Shown: positions 41,186 to 51,106 of the stretch, one piece after another
Layout of the letters: each line of letters starts with the position of its first letter
Numbering within the stretch: the stretch's first letter is position 1
Assembly: GCA_022559985.1 (NCBI GenBank)
Contig: JAFJTR010000004.1
Coordinates: forward strand, 248,001-312,000
Length of the DNA stretch: 64,000 nucleotides
Source: Parastagonospora avenae f. sp. tritici 18332-5
Taxonomy: Eukaryota; Ascomycota; Dothideomycetes; Pleosporales; Phaeosphaeriaceae
Direction: 5' to 3'
Notes under the pieces: model-generated
Databases searched by the model: none
What the model saw: the letters and a program-made list of their open reading frames with translations, nothing else
Told to the model about the DNA's origin: nothing
Program-made: the position numbers and the translations under genes

Positions 41186-42328
41186 ATGGCTCCCCCAGGC
41201 AAAGATAAGGATAAGGACAAGGAAAAGGACAAGGACAAGGAACGCGATGATGATGACGAGTACGACTCTGATGAAGGCGATCAACCTACCACGACATCTG
41301 CTGAGGGCGTTCTCGGTCCACCCGGTCTTCCCAGTCCCACAGACATAAACTCTATCAGTAAGCCATATCATCCAGGGCCGCCTCACCCCCCAGGGCCTCC
41401 GCTGCCAGTTGAGACAACAGGTGGTGGCGCATCGCCTCTGCCTGGCATACAGCCCACGTCTTCACCTAGCTGGACAACATACCCGGTAGCCGCATCACCT
41501 TATCCAGAAATCATATCGTCCTCGCAACCTGCAAGTTTGAGTTCATTATCAGCAACGTATGGTTCATCATGGCCAACAGGAACTCAAGATCCAGGCAACG
41601 GCGGAGGCAACGGCGAAGGCACTTGGTCGAATCCGGGGAACAACGATATGGCAGGTCCGGGAATGTATGCTGCAGCGGCTGTGACGCCCATCGTTGTACT
41701 TGTAATTATAGCAGCGGTGGCGTTCCTTTGCATGCGAAAGCGAAAGCGCAGGCGACAACAACAACGACACGAGCCAACAGTTTCAGAAAAAGAAGAAGAG
41801 AGCAAGATGCGTTCGCAAACGCCACCTGTCGTTCAAGCATATATGGCGCCCCCATTAGGCGCATCGCCACAATACGCACGCTCGAATAGCCATCTACCTC
41901 CTCTAACCAATCCAGCTGTGACGCAGCCCATTATCCTCGGACCCATACCGTCTGGAACCAATGGCGCCTACTTCACTGGTATAGACACGTCGGACGTTGT
42001 ATCCATGACTTCTACCAACAACTTCCGGCCCCCACCAAATCCATTTTCAGACAACGAGAGTCTTTCAGAGCCTCCTCCTCCGTATCGACCACGCAGTATC
42101 GCACCGCCAAGCTTCTCGAATTCGTCGCGACATAGTAGCTTCCGAGCGCCGAATCCGCCTGAGACATCATCACAAACACACCTAATTGGCCGCTCGCCAT
42201 TCGATGATCCCGACGACGACGCGATCTCGGAACTCTCGGGTCCAACGGAAGGGCACGGGGAGGCAATGTCAGCGGTATCAGACTTGTCCTACCAAGACGA
42301 GCCCGTTGTTAACCGGCCAGCACTTTGA
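41186..42328 (+). CDS. Single-pass membrane protein with Lys-Asp repeat and Pro/Ser-rich domains
   Basis: Single-exon gene of 380 residues from ATG 41186. It opens with a Lys/Asp-rich tract built from KDKDKEKDKDKE and DDDDEYDSDEGD, then a Pro/Ser/Thr-rich stretch, a Gly/Asn patch, and one transmembrane helix at about 161-183 (AAAAVTPIVVLVIIAAVAFL) followed by RKRKRRR. By the positive-inside rule the C-terminal half is cytosolic. The tail carries PPPYRPRS, NPFSD and SPFDDPDDD motifs of the kind bound by WW, SH3 or endocytic adaptors. No cleavable signal peptide is seen. The layout recalls fungal sensor-like or Mid2-like proteins, but no family motif is recognised and the function is unknown. 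Confidence 0.65.
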   Translation: MAPPGKDKDKDKEKDKDKERDDDDEYDSDEGDQPTTTSAEGVLGPPGLPSPTDINSISKPYHPGPPHPPGPPLPVETTGGGASPLPGIQPTSSPSWTTYPVAASPYPEIISSSQPASLSSLSATYGSSWPTGTQDPGNGGGNGEGTWSNPGNNDMAGPGMYAAAAVTPIVVLVIIAAVAFLCMRKRKRRRQQQRHEPTVSEKEEESKMRSQTPPVVQAYMAPPLGASPQYARSNSHLPPLTNPAVTQPIILGPIPSGTNGAYFTGIDTSDVVSMTSTNNFRPPPNPFSDNESLSEPPPPYRPRSIAPPSFSNSSRHSSFRAPNPPETSSQTHLIGRSPFDDPDDDAISELSGPTEGHGEAMSAVSDLSYQDEPVVNRPAL

Positions 42329-45114
42329 TTGCGGAGTGCGAGTGTACTCGGAGACCCGAATTCTCTTAGTCTCGATGAGGAGAAACGCGCATAGCTCCTG
42401 GAATCAACGTTGGAGACTGTAGCTCTACGTAGTGCATCGTAGCATTGCCTCGGCCTCTTGTTGGATTTTTTTTGGCTTGTATATATCATATTCTTTTCAC
42501 GTCACTCTATATCTTGCGTGGACGTGTTACTAGCGTATCGTTAGTAGGCGCATAATCGTCATTTTTGAGAGGAGGGAGAATAGAGCCTGAATTAGCTTCA
42601 ACATCTACATACTGTCAGCTAAGTTGGAACTCCTCCCAAGGCTCAGCAGTAATGCTGTCAGATGGTCGGAGTGTCAGCCCGCACTACATTAGGTGGAGGT
42701 TATCTGTGGCAAAGGCGCTGCGATATATATAGCTCTTCTTGTATTATGAACATGGACATGACGACATCGCATTGGTGCATGGCAAACCGAGGTGCGTCTC
42801 TTCATCTCCGGCGCATGCTTACCGGCACGGCACAGTCGGGGCCAAAATCACCCAAATAGCCATGAAGAATGACGACCAGATGTTGATCATCATGTCATAC
42901 ATACTGAAAAGTATACATTATATTTCAAGACATAGCTCCAGTAGATATTCTTTGCCATTCCTCACATGCTCTACAGACCAACATTCAAGTTTCTTCAACA
43001 GTAATAGCACAAGATCTACCAACAGTACCAAGAGTCCAGGCCGCCACGCCACATGCAAGGACGCGGTACCTTGCATGAAATACCGCCAGCGCCAACCTAA
43101 TATCACTAGGTCCCAAGGAATCCCATCTTCAAGGGATGATCTGGGTCGCTCACTTGTGTCCCATCAGGACGTTGAGCTCGCAACGGCAACGGCGACACGA
43201 GCCACAATCGCTTTGTTGCCTGAGACTGTCTGAAGTGATGATGCAGATTGCGAGAGCGATGATGGCACGGTGTTAGGAGTTTGCGGCATCGAGGTTAGAG
43301 GGCTTGGAAGAATTGGCGATTGGCCACCGTACTTGCGCATTTCCAGAGACATGGGTTTCCGTGCTTCGCTTGATCAGTATGTGTAAGGCCGGCTTCTGCG
43401 CTGGCAGGTCGAGTAGGTTTGTTAAGCTCTCATTTGACGCTCGATAATGCTGCATCCCGGCAAGGCACAGGAGTATACTGCGTATCTTTAAAAGGGTCCA
43501 GGCATGATTGCAGCTGTCCTCTCCAGCCAGCCGTTATTGCGCAGCTCGTATGTTCTCGTAGATGGACAGCTACAGTAGACGGGTGGTGGTAGGCATATCA
43601 GCTCAGGAGATGGGCGCTGTTGACGGGCTAGCTCGCGGGTGGAACTACCTAGGTAGTTCGCACCTCTGGGCGCGACCTGTCGAAAGCCATACAATCGTTC
43701 CGCAGCAACTTTCCCCACGCACGCATCATGCCTGGCTGCCGTCTTCGATCTAGCATGTCGTTGTCAATGCTGGCGCAGTCTGGCCCCATGCCAATCTACT
43801 GGTCGGGCGTTCGTTGGTGGAGACGGTTCGCGAGCTCCGCTGCGTGAGCCTCCTACCTAGAGGCAGGCGAGCTGTAATTCTCCAGTGCCTCTCCCTGCCG
43901 TTACCACCAGCGCAAATGACTCCCTCGCTACATCCCCGCCAATATGGAACTAGACCGTTGCGGCTCAGTGCTTGATCTACTGCCGCTGTCGTCAGATCGG
44001 TAGGGCTCAGGAGAGACACATTCCTGAGTCTGTTGCCCGGTACTGCGGACCCACGATCGGTACAATTCGCACCGCTGTCTTTGTGCAGCTTCAGTGCTTC
44101 ACGTCCCCGGCCCCACTGTCACAACCTAGTACGTGCAAAGAAAATTATTCGTCGTCACTCCTCGCTGCAGCAGAAGTGTCTGAGCTCGAAGCCTGCCTGC
44201 CGAGCCTGCGTATCGTATCTCGACTCTGCTATGCTGCCGTGAAGGGTACCTGCATGCCAGAGTCTCACAACGCTCGCAGTAGCTTCTTGCCTCTCCCTGC
44301 TCTGCAGTCAAGACGGTTCCACAGCTTCATAGGTCGGTCCTAATTGTCTTAGATTCAGACTCGCCGCTTAGACGGAGAAGTCTCTGCCAGACCCCGCTGT
44401 CTTCACCAACGACCGCCCCTCGAAAGCCTCACCAGCCTCGACTCTGCTCGCCGTATATCGCTCCAGAACAGCTCGCTACATGGTGCGAGAGCGTGTATAT
44501 TGTATCACCGGCTGGATATGACGTTGGATCAGCATATGTACGGGTAGGATTCTCCTTTGTCTGGCTCCTTCCCCAGCACATTGAACAATGGGATTAGCAC
44601 ATGACGCAGCTTGCTCGGTGCAATGGAGCTTCACAGAACTGCAGGTTGTCAACTACGATGGATAGTAAACAGAGTCTTGCCGCTCCGATAGTCTGAGGTC
44701 ATACGCGGTATTGCCAGACTTCGAATGCGACGGCGATACTGTGTACAGCCTGAGGCTATTGGGCCGGCTGGCACCTGGTTTCCGCCGAAGTTGACAATCT
44801 GCAATAGACACCAGGGGCATCATTCGCTTCTCTGCCTGGTGCCACGGCAAACCTGCCCAAGTTCATGTTCGAATGTGGTTTGGGGTAGGCAGAGGGGCAG
44901 GCAGCACCGCACGGTTGACATCTGAAGCTCCATGGCACCGGCTCTCTAGCGCACCCCTCAAAACCACATGCGAGGACGCTTCTGCAAGTGCATGACACTG
45001 CGACTTTCGCATTCTGTTCATTACCACCTCTCCCGCTTCACACTCGTTTTGGTGTATCTTTATGTTTAGCTTTAGATATTGCAAGGGTCAGGGCTAATGT
45101 GGGTCGCGTGCTAG
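42329..45114. other. Long gene-poor region upstream of PHD-finger gene
   Basis: About 2.8 kb. Open frames (for example 42739-43233 plus, 43972-44343 plus, 42918-43352 minus) overlap, are low in motif content and look like shadows of non-coding sequence. The right part probably holds the 5' UTR and the missing first exon of the PHD-finger gene; a good intron branch and acceptor (CTAAT 45094, CTAG 45111-45114) lie at its edge. Confidence 0.5.
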
Positions 45115-47401
45115 ATCGACGGACTGGCATCTCCCGAGTCCATCCTCGACACCAAAATCGGTGACGTTCCCAGAGTCGCTCAAGACGCCCAAGACCGAGG
45201 CATTCCCTCAGACGCACTTCATCGACGCCTGGGCGACGCCACAGATCAATGGGCAACATACCCCTGCCCAGACGCCATCCTTCACCCTTTCGACGCCCAT
45301 CGACCGCCCATCCAGCTCGTATAGCTTGAAGCCTCGCACGCCAGAGGACCCCGAATTCCATGTCAACCACTTTGTTCCGAACAATCTCCCTTTGCCGCCG
45401 GTCGAGGTCTCGAGAAGGCTATCGTCCTCGCCAGATCCCAGTCTGGTGAGGCGGGCTGGAGTAGGCCCGGGAGCAAGTCACCTCGGTCGGCCCCGTCCCG
45501 TCACCATGGACTTCTCGCATATGCAGACACCGCCTCCGACGAGGGACGCCAATTCGAGGAGGAGGCTGCAGCAGAGTGGAGGGAACGAATTTGCCACCCC
45601 AGCCACAGTGATACACAGGACGCCTAACCAGATGCCCACTGCAGAAGGCTTGTTCAACCAGACGCCCTTTGGTTTCACAAATGTGCCCTTCTCGCCCAGC
45701 ATGATGCCCTTCTCCAACACAGCACCAATGTCAGCGCCGCCAATGCCTCAGTCGCGGTTATTCTGGGACCAGCCCAACGACGGGTCACACATGGACGTAG
45801 ATATGGGGTTGGGTGTCGACCCGTTTGGACCGACACCGCACAAGGTGGAGCAGAACTTTGACTGGCAGTCTTTCTCCACACCCGCACGGCCTCAGATGAA
45901 CTCTATGACCTTCCAATCGCCCCATCATGGCATGTCTTCTCCCGGCCCAGCAGCGTCGTTCGCGAGCAGCATGGGCGGATCCTTCTCGCAGTCAAATTCC
46001 TTTATGCCCAACTCCGCCAGCGTTGATCCCAACATGCTCTTCAGCTTCTCAGGTCCAGACATGACAGCGTCCTTTGGTCAGATGCCGCAGCAGACGATGC
46101 AGGATGCCTTTAGTAGACAGCCTTATGAAACACAGGCACGAGAAGCACTGCAAGAGAAGGAGACGGCGAAGAAAGCCAGGAGTTTGCATTCGCGGAGCAA
46201 TACGAACTCGTCATCGGGTTCTATAGACAACGTCAGGCCCGGACTGCAACGCAGCAATACAGACAGCGGCATCAGGAAAAACAAGGTCTCATTGAATGAA
46301 TCTAGGGCCCTTGCTGCGGCCGGTGCTACTATACCACGCCGCTCATCACCGCTCAAACGTCAGGGTGGCGCAGGCGGACTTGGCTCCATACCAGAGATTC
46401 GGAGGCCGAGGACACGCCTTATCATTGACGAGACAGGCCGAGCTCGCACAGAAACTATACCTGTTGAAGACAATGGCGACACACCCAGAGCAGCGCCGAG
46501 AGCCTCCCAGAAGGACGTAAGACGCCAGTATCCAGGCTTGTGGGACGAGGGTGATACCGAGTCCGATGATGATGACGAGCCGCCAGCAGTCTTGAGTCGC
46601 AATGCATCGTTCAACATACCACAACCGCAGCAGCAACGCCGCACTTCCAAGCACGCACGCTCAGACAGTGGCGCACTAGCGCTGGAGAGGTCCAGCTCAT
46701 TCAAGATGCCACGGCCTGCGTCCAGAACGTCGTCTGGCGCGTTCGATCAGGCGTCCTTCGAGACTGTCCGCCCTGTACATAAGGCAGCACACAATGCATA
46801 TCGCAGCTCTAGCATGATGGAGCTGCATTCTTCCTTTGAGGGGATCAAGGAGAGCGAAGATCAGCAAATGCCCGACTCGCCAGGCGACGCGCTGGGAGCA
46901 CTGAAGAAAGTGGTGGCGGGTCGTCAGCAAAGAGCTGGTATGATTTAGTCTGTCCTCGACGGTGTGCAAGACTAACTATGATACATAGAACGTGCGTCTC
47001 AAAACACGTTAAAAGCACACAACCAGCGCTGGGCCCAAGCCTCTGCCGACTTGATCAACACTGTTCCACCTCATGGCCAATACGACCCTTTCTCAAACTC
47101 CTTCCAGGCCTCTCCCCTTACAGATGGCATCGCGACGCCATCTACGGGCCGCAGCAGCATCTCGAGCGAAAGCACACGGTGCGTGTGCAACGGCATGGAC
47201 GACGGCAAACCAATGATCCAGTGCGAAAGCTGCAATAAGTGGCTGCACATGATTTGCTGTGGTCTGAACGGGAGTAACCTACCGCCCGTCTATGTCTGCG
47301 TCTTCTGCACCGGCCAAACGCCCGTCGCGCGCGGAGGCAGAATCAGAGGCCCTGCAGTTTTCGACAGCCCTTTGACGCACAAGTCCATGTATCGTCGGTG
47401 A
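45115..47401 (+). CDS. PHD-finger protein, 5' exon not resolved
   Basis: Exons 45115-46937 and 46989-47401 are clear; a short first exon with the ATG must lie upstream because the frame is open only from 45098 and has no ATG before RSTDWHLPSPSSTPKSVTF. An acceptor CTAG ends at 45114 with a CTAAT branch 16 nt earlier. The ~740-residue product is Ser/Pro/Gln-rich, with RRSSPLKR and RPRTRLIIDETGRART motifs. A terminal PHD finger encoded at about 47177-47313 (CVCNGMDDGKPMIQCESC, then WLHMIC, then CVFC) has the Cys4-His-Cys3 pattern that typically reads histone H3 tails. The 51-nt intron (GTATGA...CATAG) joins QQRA to ERASQNTLKAHNQRW. Likely a chromatin-associated nuclear protein; the specific complex is not known. 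Confidence 0.75.
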
Positions 47402-48103
47402 TGCATACACAAACACGACCATCTCGAGGCCGTGAACTCACCCTCCCAGCCCACCAAAAGCTAAAGCTAAAGCTCGCCATCATCACAAGCACGACCCGGC
47501 CATCATGCCAACCATTATCTTTGATTGAACCACCATTGCGACTCACACTTTTCGGCCCAGCATTCCAGGAGTTTTCGTCATCTAGCACTTTTTTTTTTGC
47601 ATACAGCACGCCAAATCTACCTCAGCAGCACATCCTACCATTTTCACCCCTTTCAATCTACAATGCAACAGTTCCACCAAACTCAATAATCTCGTCAGCA
47701 AACTACACCCATCACAATACATCAACAACGCCTATCCGACACTCACATCCCATCTCACGGAACTCGGCTGGATCGAAGACTTGGGGATATCTAATGTTTT
47801 GGGCTTTGTCGTTTCTCTCTTTTTGCAACATGTTAGGGGTTGGATGTGGATTAATGACGACGATGATAAAATGGGGTTTCTGTTCGCACGCTCGCTTTTT
47901 TTGAGGAATACCGCGTAATGAGGAGAAGAGGAAGAGAAGTAAATGATGGCGGAGTTGCGATGTATATATGTGATGAAAAGATAGCGATGTGTAGACCAAG
48001 GCATTTATTTGGAGTCCATTCATTGATTGCATTTTGAATTGAACCTCATACTTTAACACCACCAAGGCATTGAGTGTATGCCATAGCTTGAGGGCTTTTT
48101 CTT
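47402..48103. other. Convergent 3' intergenic region
   Basis: 700 bases between the PHD-finger gene (plus) and PUS7 (minus). It contains a T-run (47588-47597) and AT-rich sequence, consistent with 3' UTRs. No gene is supported. Confidence 0.5.
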
Positions 48104-50535
48104 TTATCGCCCGCCCATAAACTCGGGCTTGTATGCCCTCACGCCCCCCGCCTTCATCAATTCCCGCAACGCCATGGTCGCGTACTGACTACTCGCCAAC
48201 TGCAGCGTGATCACAACCGCGAGCTTCTTCTCGCCTTCCATGTCTACCTCGCCCTCCTCCCCTTCCTCCCCGCGCTGCCCGCGCTGCCCGCGCAGCCGCT
48301 GCATGTCCGTGACGACAAACTGCTCGTCGGCCCGCACATACTCGTGCACCTGGAAGTCCAGCGGCTTGAGCGGCTTCGCGAGGAACTTGCGATACCCGCC
48401 GCTCAGACTGACTTCGCGCCAGCCGCGGCGCATGTTCTGCGGATCGAGGCGGCCGCCCTTCTCGCTCGCCATAAAAGTCTTGTAAAACGCGCCGATGGCG
48501 TTCGGGGGGTACTCGACATCATACCCAGGCTGCGGGAGCACGACGTCCGAGACCTTGTACTTGCCCGACGCTGCCTCTTCAGCGGTAAGTGCGCGCGCGC
48601 GCTCGAAGTCCTGGGCGCCGGCGTCGGCGTTCTCGCTTCCCGTCGGGTTGATGACGACTTCGCCGTTGTCGTCGATGTCGCGGGCCTGGGGCGCGGGAGC
48701 GGATGAGGGGAGTTTGTCCTTATGTTCGTTGACAAGCACGAGGTCGCCGGCGATGACTTTATCTCCATGCAGAGCCCAGCGGTGGCCGGCAACGACGTTC
48801 CAGACGAGCGACTGGTAGGCGTGGACGTACATGAGGCGAAGGGTGCGAGGGATGGTCATGAGCGCGCCCTGCCAGTCGGACTTGCGGTCGTGCTGGCCGT
48901 TGCGCGAGTTGCGCGAACTGAGGTGCTGGATCATGTTGCGTTCGGCGGTGAATTTTCGGGGGAGGAGGTCGAGCGCAGGGCCGCCTTTGCCTTCGGTGCG
49001 CCAGAGGTGAAGGGCTTTGGCGCGGTTGCGGTCGTCTTGGGAGACGAGGACGGTGGAGTCTGAGGGGAGGGTGCCTTCGGCGGCGGCGAGGGCGACGTCG
49101 GAGTAGGCGAGGATGTCGTCGACTGCGCCTTTGAGATCGTCTTGGAGCATTTTGCAGCCGATGGCGTCGGTGCTGGCGGCGAAGGATCCAAAGCGCTGGA
49201 GACCGTAGTAGTTGATGAAGCCCTTCTCAGAAAAGTCTTGGATAGCTTTACGCACAACAGTGTCGGCGAGTTGCCGTCGTTGAGCAAAGCCAAGACCTTC
49301 TTCGTTCTGGAAATGACAGTCGCGTAGTGTGATGGTGAACTCGTTTCCTTTGAGGTCGCCTAGGGTCAGGTTGTAGGGCTCGTACTTCCAGTCCCCAATG
49401 GCAGCATTGTAGAGAATCTTGTTGAAGCTGTACATGCGCTCAGCTGTCTGGCGCTTTACGCAGACACGCTGGACAGTGCAGGCTCTTCTATCCTTGGTGC
49501 CTGCGAAGCCAAATACTTTTGAGCCTCCACCGAGCTTGCTGCCCAAGAAGCCAACAATCTCCATGGTATCTTTGTTCTCCTTGTATAGGCTGAAGTGTAG
49601 GTATTCTCCGCCGAGCTCTTCCCACTGTTGGCCTTTGCCTCTTGACGGGCCATCTCCTCGCTCTCGGCCACCACCACCTCCCTTGTTCTTGCCCTTGCGC
49701 TCTGCTGGCGGTGTCGCCTTGATCCGCAATGACTGATCTTCCTCCATAGAGCTCTCGAGCAGATTGGGGAATATGCGACGTAACGACTGATGGGCTTGTG
49801 TGCGTTTCTCCTTGTCGGTTATGGGCGGTGCTATGACAGCCTTGAAGTCCTTTGCTTTCCGCTGTTCGCGTCTCCGTATTTGCCCCACGAGTTTGACGAT
49901 CTGGGTCGTGGTGTCTTCGCCGAATATGTCGTGTAGAGTACTGCGGTCTTCCTCTGCAAGCTGGAGGTTGTTAACGGTGCTCGTATGAAGCTTGTAGTAA
50001 TCCTCACCTCAACCTCTGGCTCCGGCTTCACCTCCTCTTCCTTGGCCTGTACCTCCTTCTCAACGGCTGGTATAATGACAGTCTCTTCCTGCGCAGGCGC
50101 AGGCGCATCTCCAGTCTTCACCACGGCTTCCTGCACATCCACCATCCTCGCATCGCCATTCTCCCCCTCAACCACCAACTTCCCCACCCCATTCTGCGCA
50201 CCGCCCCCACTCCCATTCGCCTGCCTCGCATCGCCCTTCCTTTCCCTCTTCGGCACAGCCGTGCTCTTCAAATGCAGCACCTGCCCATCCAGCCCAATCT
50301 CATTCACCAGGAAGTCCGTATACCGCTGCTTCAACACGCCCGTGAACCCCAGATTATCCGGACACACGTATTCGGTTATGCCAGCGCGCACTTCGCGCTC
50401 GAGGTCGGCGTCAATGGCAGATACTGGAGCTGTGGGCGCAGCTTGTGGAGCTTGCGTAGAGAGCGAAGCGGCGCTGTTGTCGTCGAGACGAGCGCGTTTC
50501 GCGGGTCGCGCAGACTCATCGGCGTGATCTGACAT
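48104..50535 (-). CDS. PUS7: Pus7/TruD-family RNA pseudouridine synthase
   Basis: Two exons, 50535-50008 and 49951-48104, give 791 residues. The intron (GTGAGG...TTGCAGAG, 56 nt) joins PEPEVE to EDRSTLHDIFGED. I chose the start MSDHADESARPAKRARL; in-frame ATGs at 50610 and 50697 are alternatives. Landmarks are LGFTGVLKQRYTDFLVNEI, the catalytic loop VFGFAGTKDRRACTVQ with the putative nucleophile D330, FNKILYNAAIGDW, NYYGLQRFG (signature of the TruD fold) and RTLRLMYVHAYQSLVWN. Pus7 modifies U13 and U35 of tRNAs, U2 snRNA and mRNA sites in yeast. A Lys/Gly/Arg-rich insertion (KNKGGGGGRERGDG) precedes the catalytic loop and an acidic linker sits in exon 1. Yeast Pus7 is about 676 residues, so the extra length lies in disordered segments. 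Confidence 0.9.
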
Positions 50536-51106
50536 GTTTTCGGTGGCGGAAATGTGATGTGGAGGTTTGTCGGTGCGCAGAAGCAGTGGAAGGTTGTGTT
50601 CTGTGGACATGTTAGCGGGGGCAGTTTTTCGCGAACTGACTCGGGTGCATAGACCCTGGTTGAGTAGGAGGGGTGGATAGGTAAGAAAACTCAGCATCTC
50701 TGCTTAGTAGTAATAGAAGAGAGATTATGTTATAGTGGATGACCTCATAGCTCTCCACAGTCACGATACATCGAACAATTAAAAGCACACATTGTTATGA
50801 TAACTTGATCATTCGTATCTGTTCTACTCCAGCTCGCTCGATCCATCCCAGCCCTGCACCAAATCCGTGCAAGCCATGCCCAAAACCCAGACGCCTCCAC
50901 CAGGGGTATATTTTTGTGCTCGTTACTTGTCGTGTTGTTGAGCGAGTGTCTGTAGTTCGATATCGACAGGAAGATGAAAGGAAAAAAAGTGTTACATGCT
51001 ATAAAAGTGGTCCTGCATGATGGCAGGAAAGAATTGAAAATGCCTCTATGAGATGGTGCGAACGCCAGGATCATATGCAGTGGTCGCCCCTAACGGACTA
51101 TACCAT
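50536..51106. other. Intergenic region between PUS7 and GH55 gene
   Basis: 570 bases holding the PUS7 promoter and GH55 3' flank. No supported gene; alternative PUS7 starts lie at 50610 and 50697. Confidence 0.5.

Noticed and set aside
42739..43233. 164-codon open frame on the plus strand
   Set aside because: Low-complexity reading, opposed by minus-strand frames; no domain or splice support.
43972..44343. 123-codon open frame on the plus strand
   Set aside because: No motif, and overlapping frames of similar size on both strands; best seen as leader or spacer DNA of the PHD-finger gene.
49831..49951. Using AGG right after TTGCAG as the PUS7 exon 2 start
   Set aside because: It puts exon 2 in the wrong frame; the acceptor two bases later (GCAGAG) keeps EDRSTLHDIF in phase.
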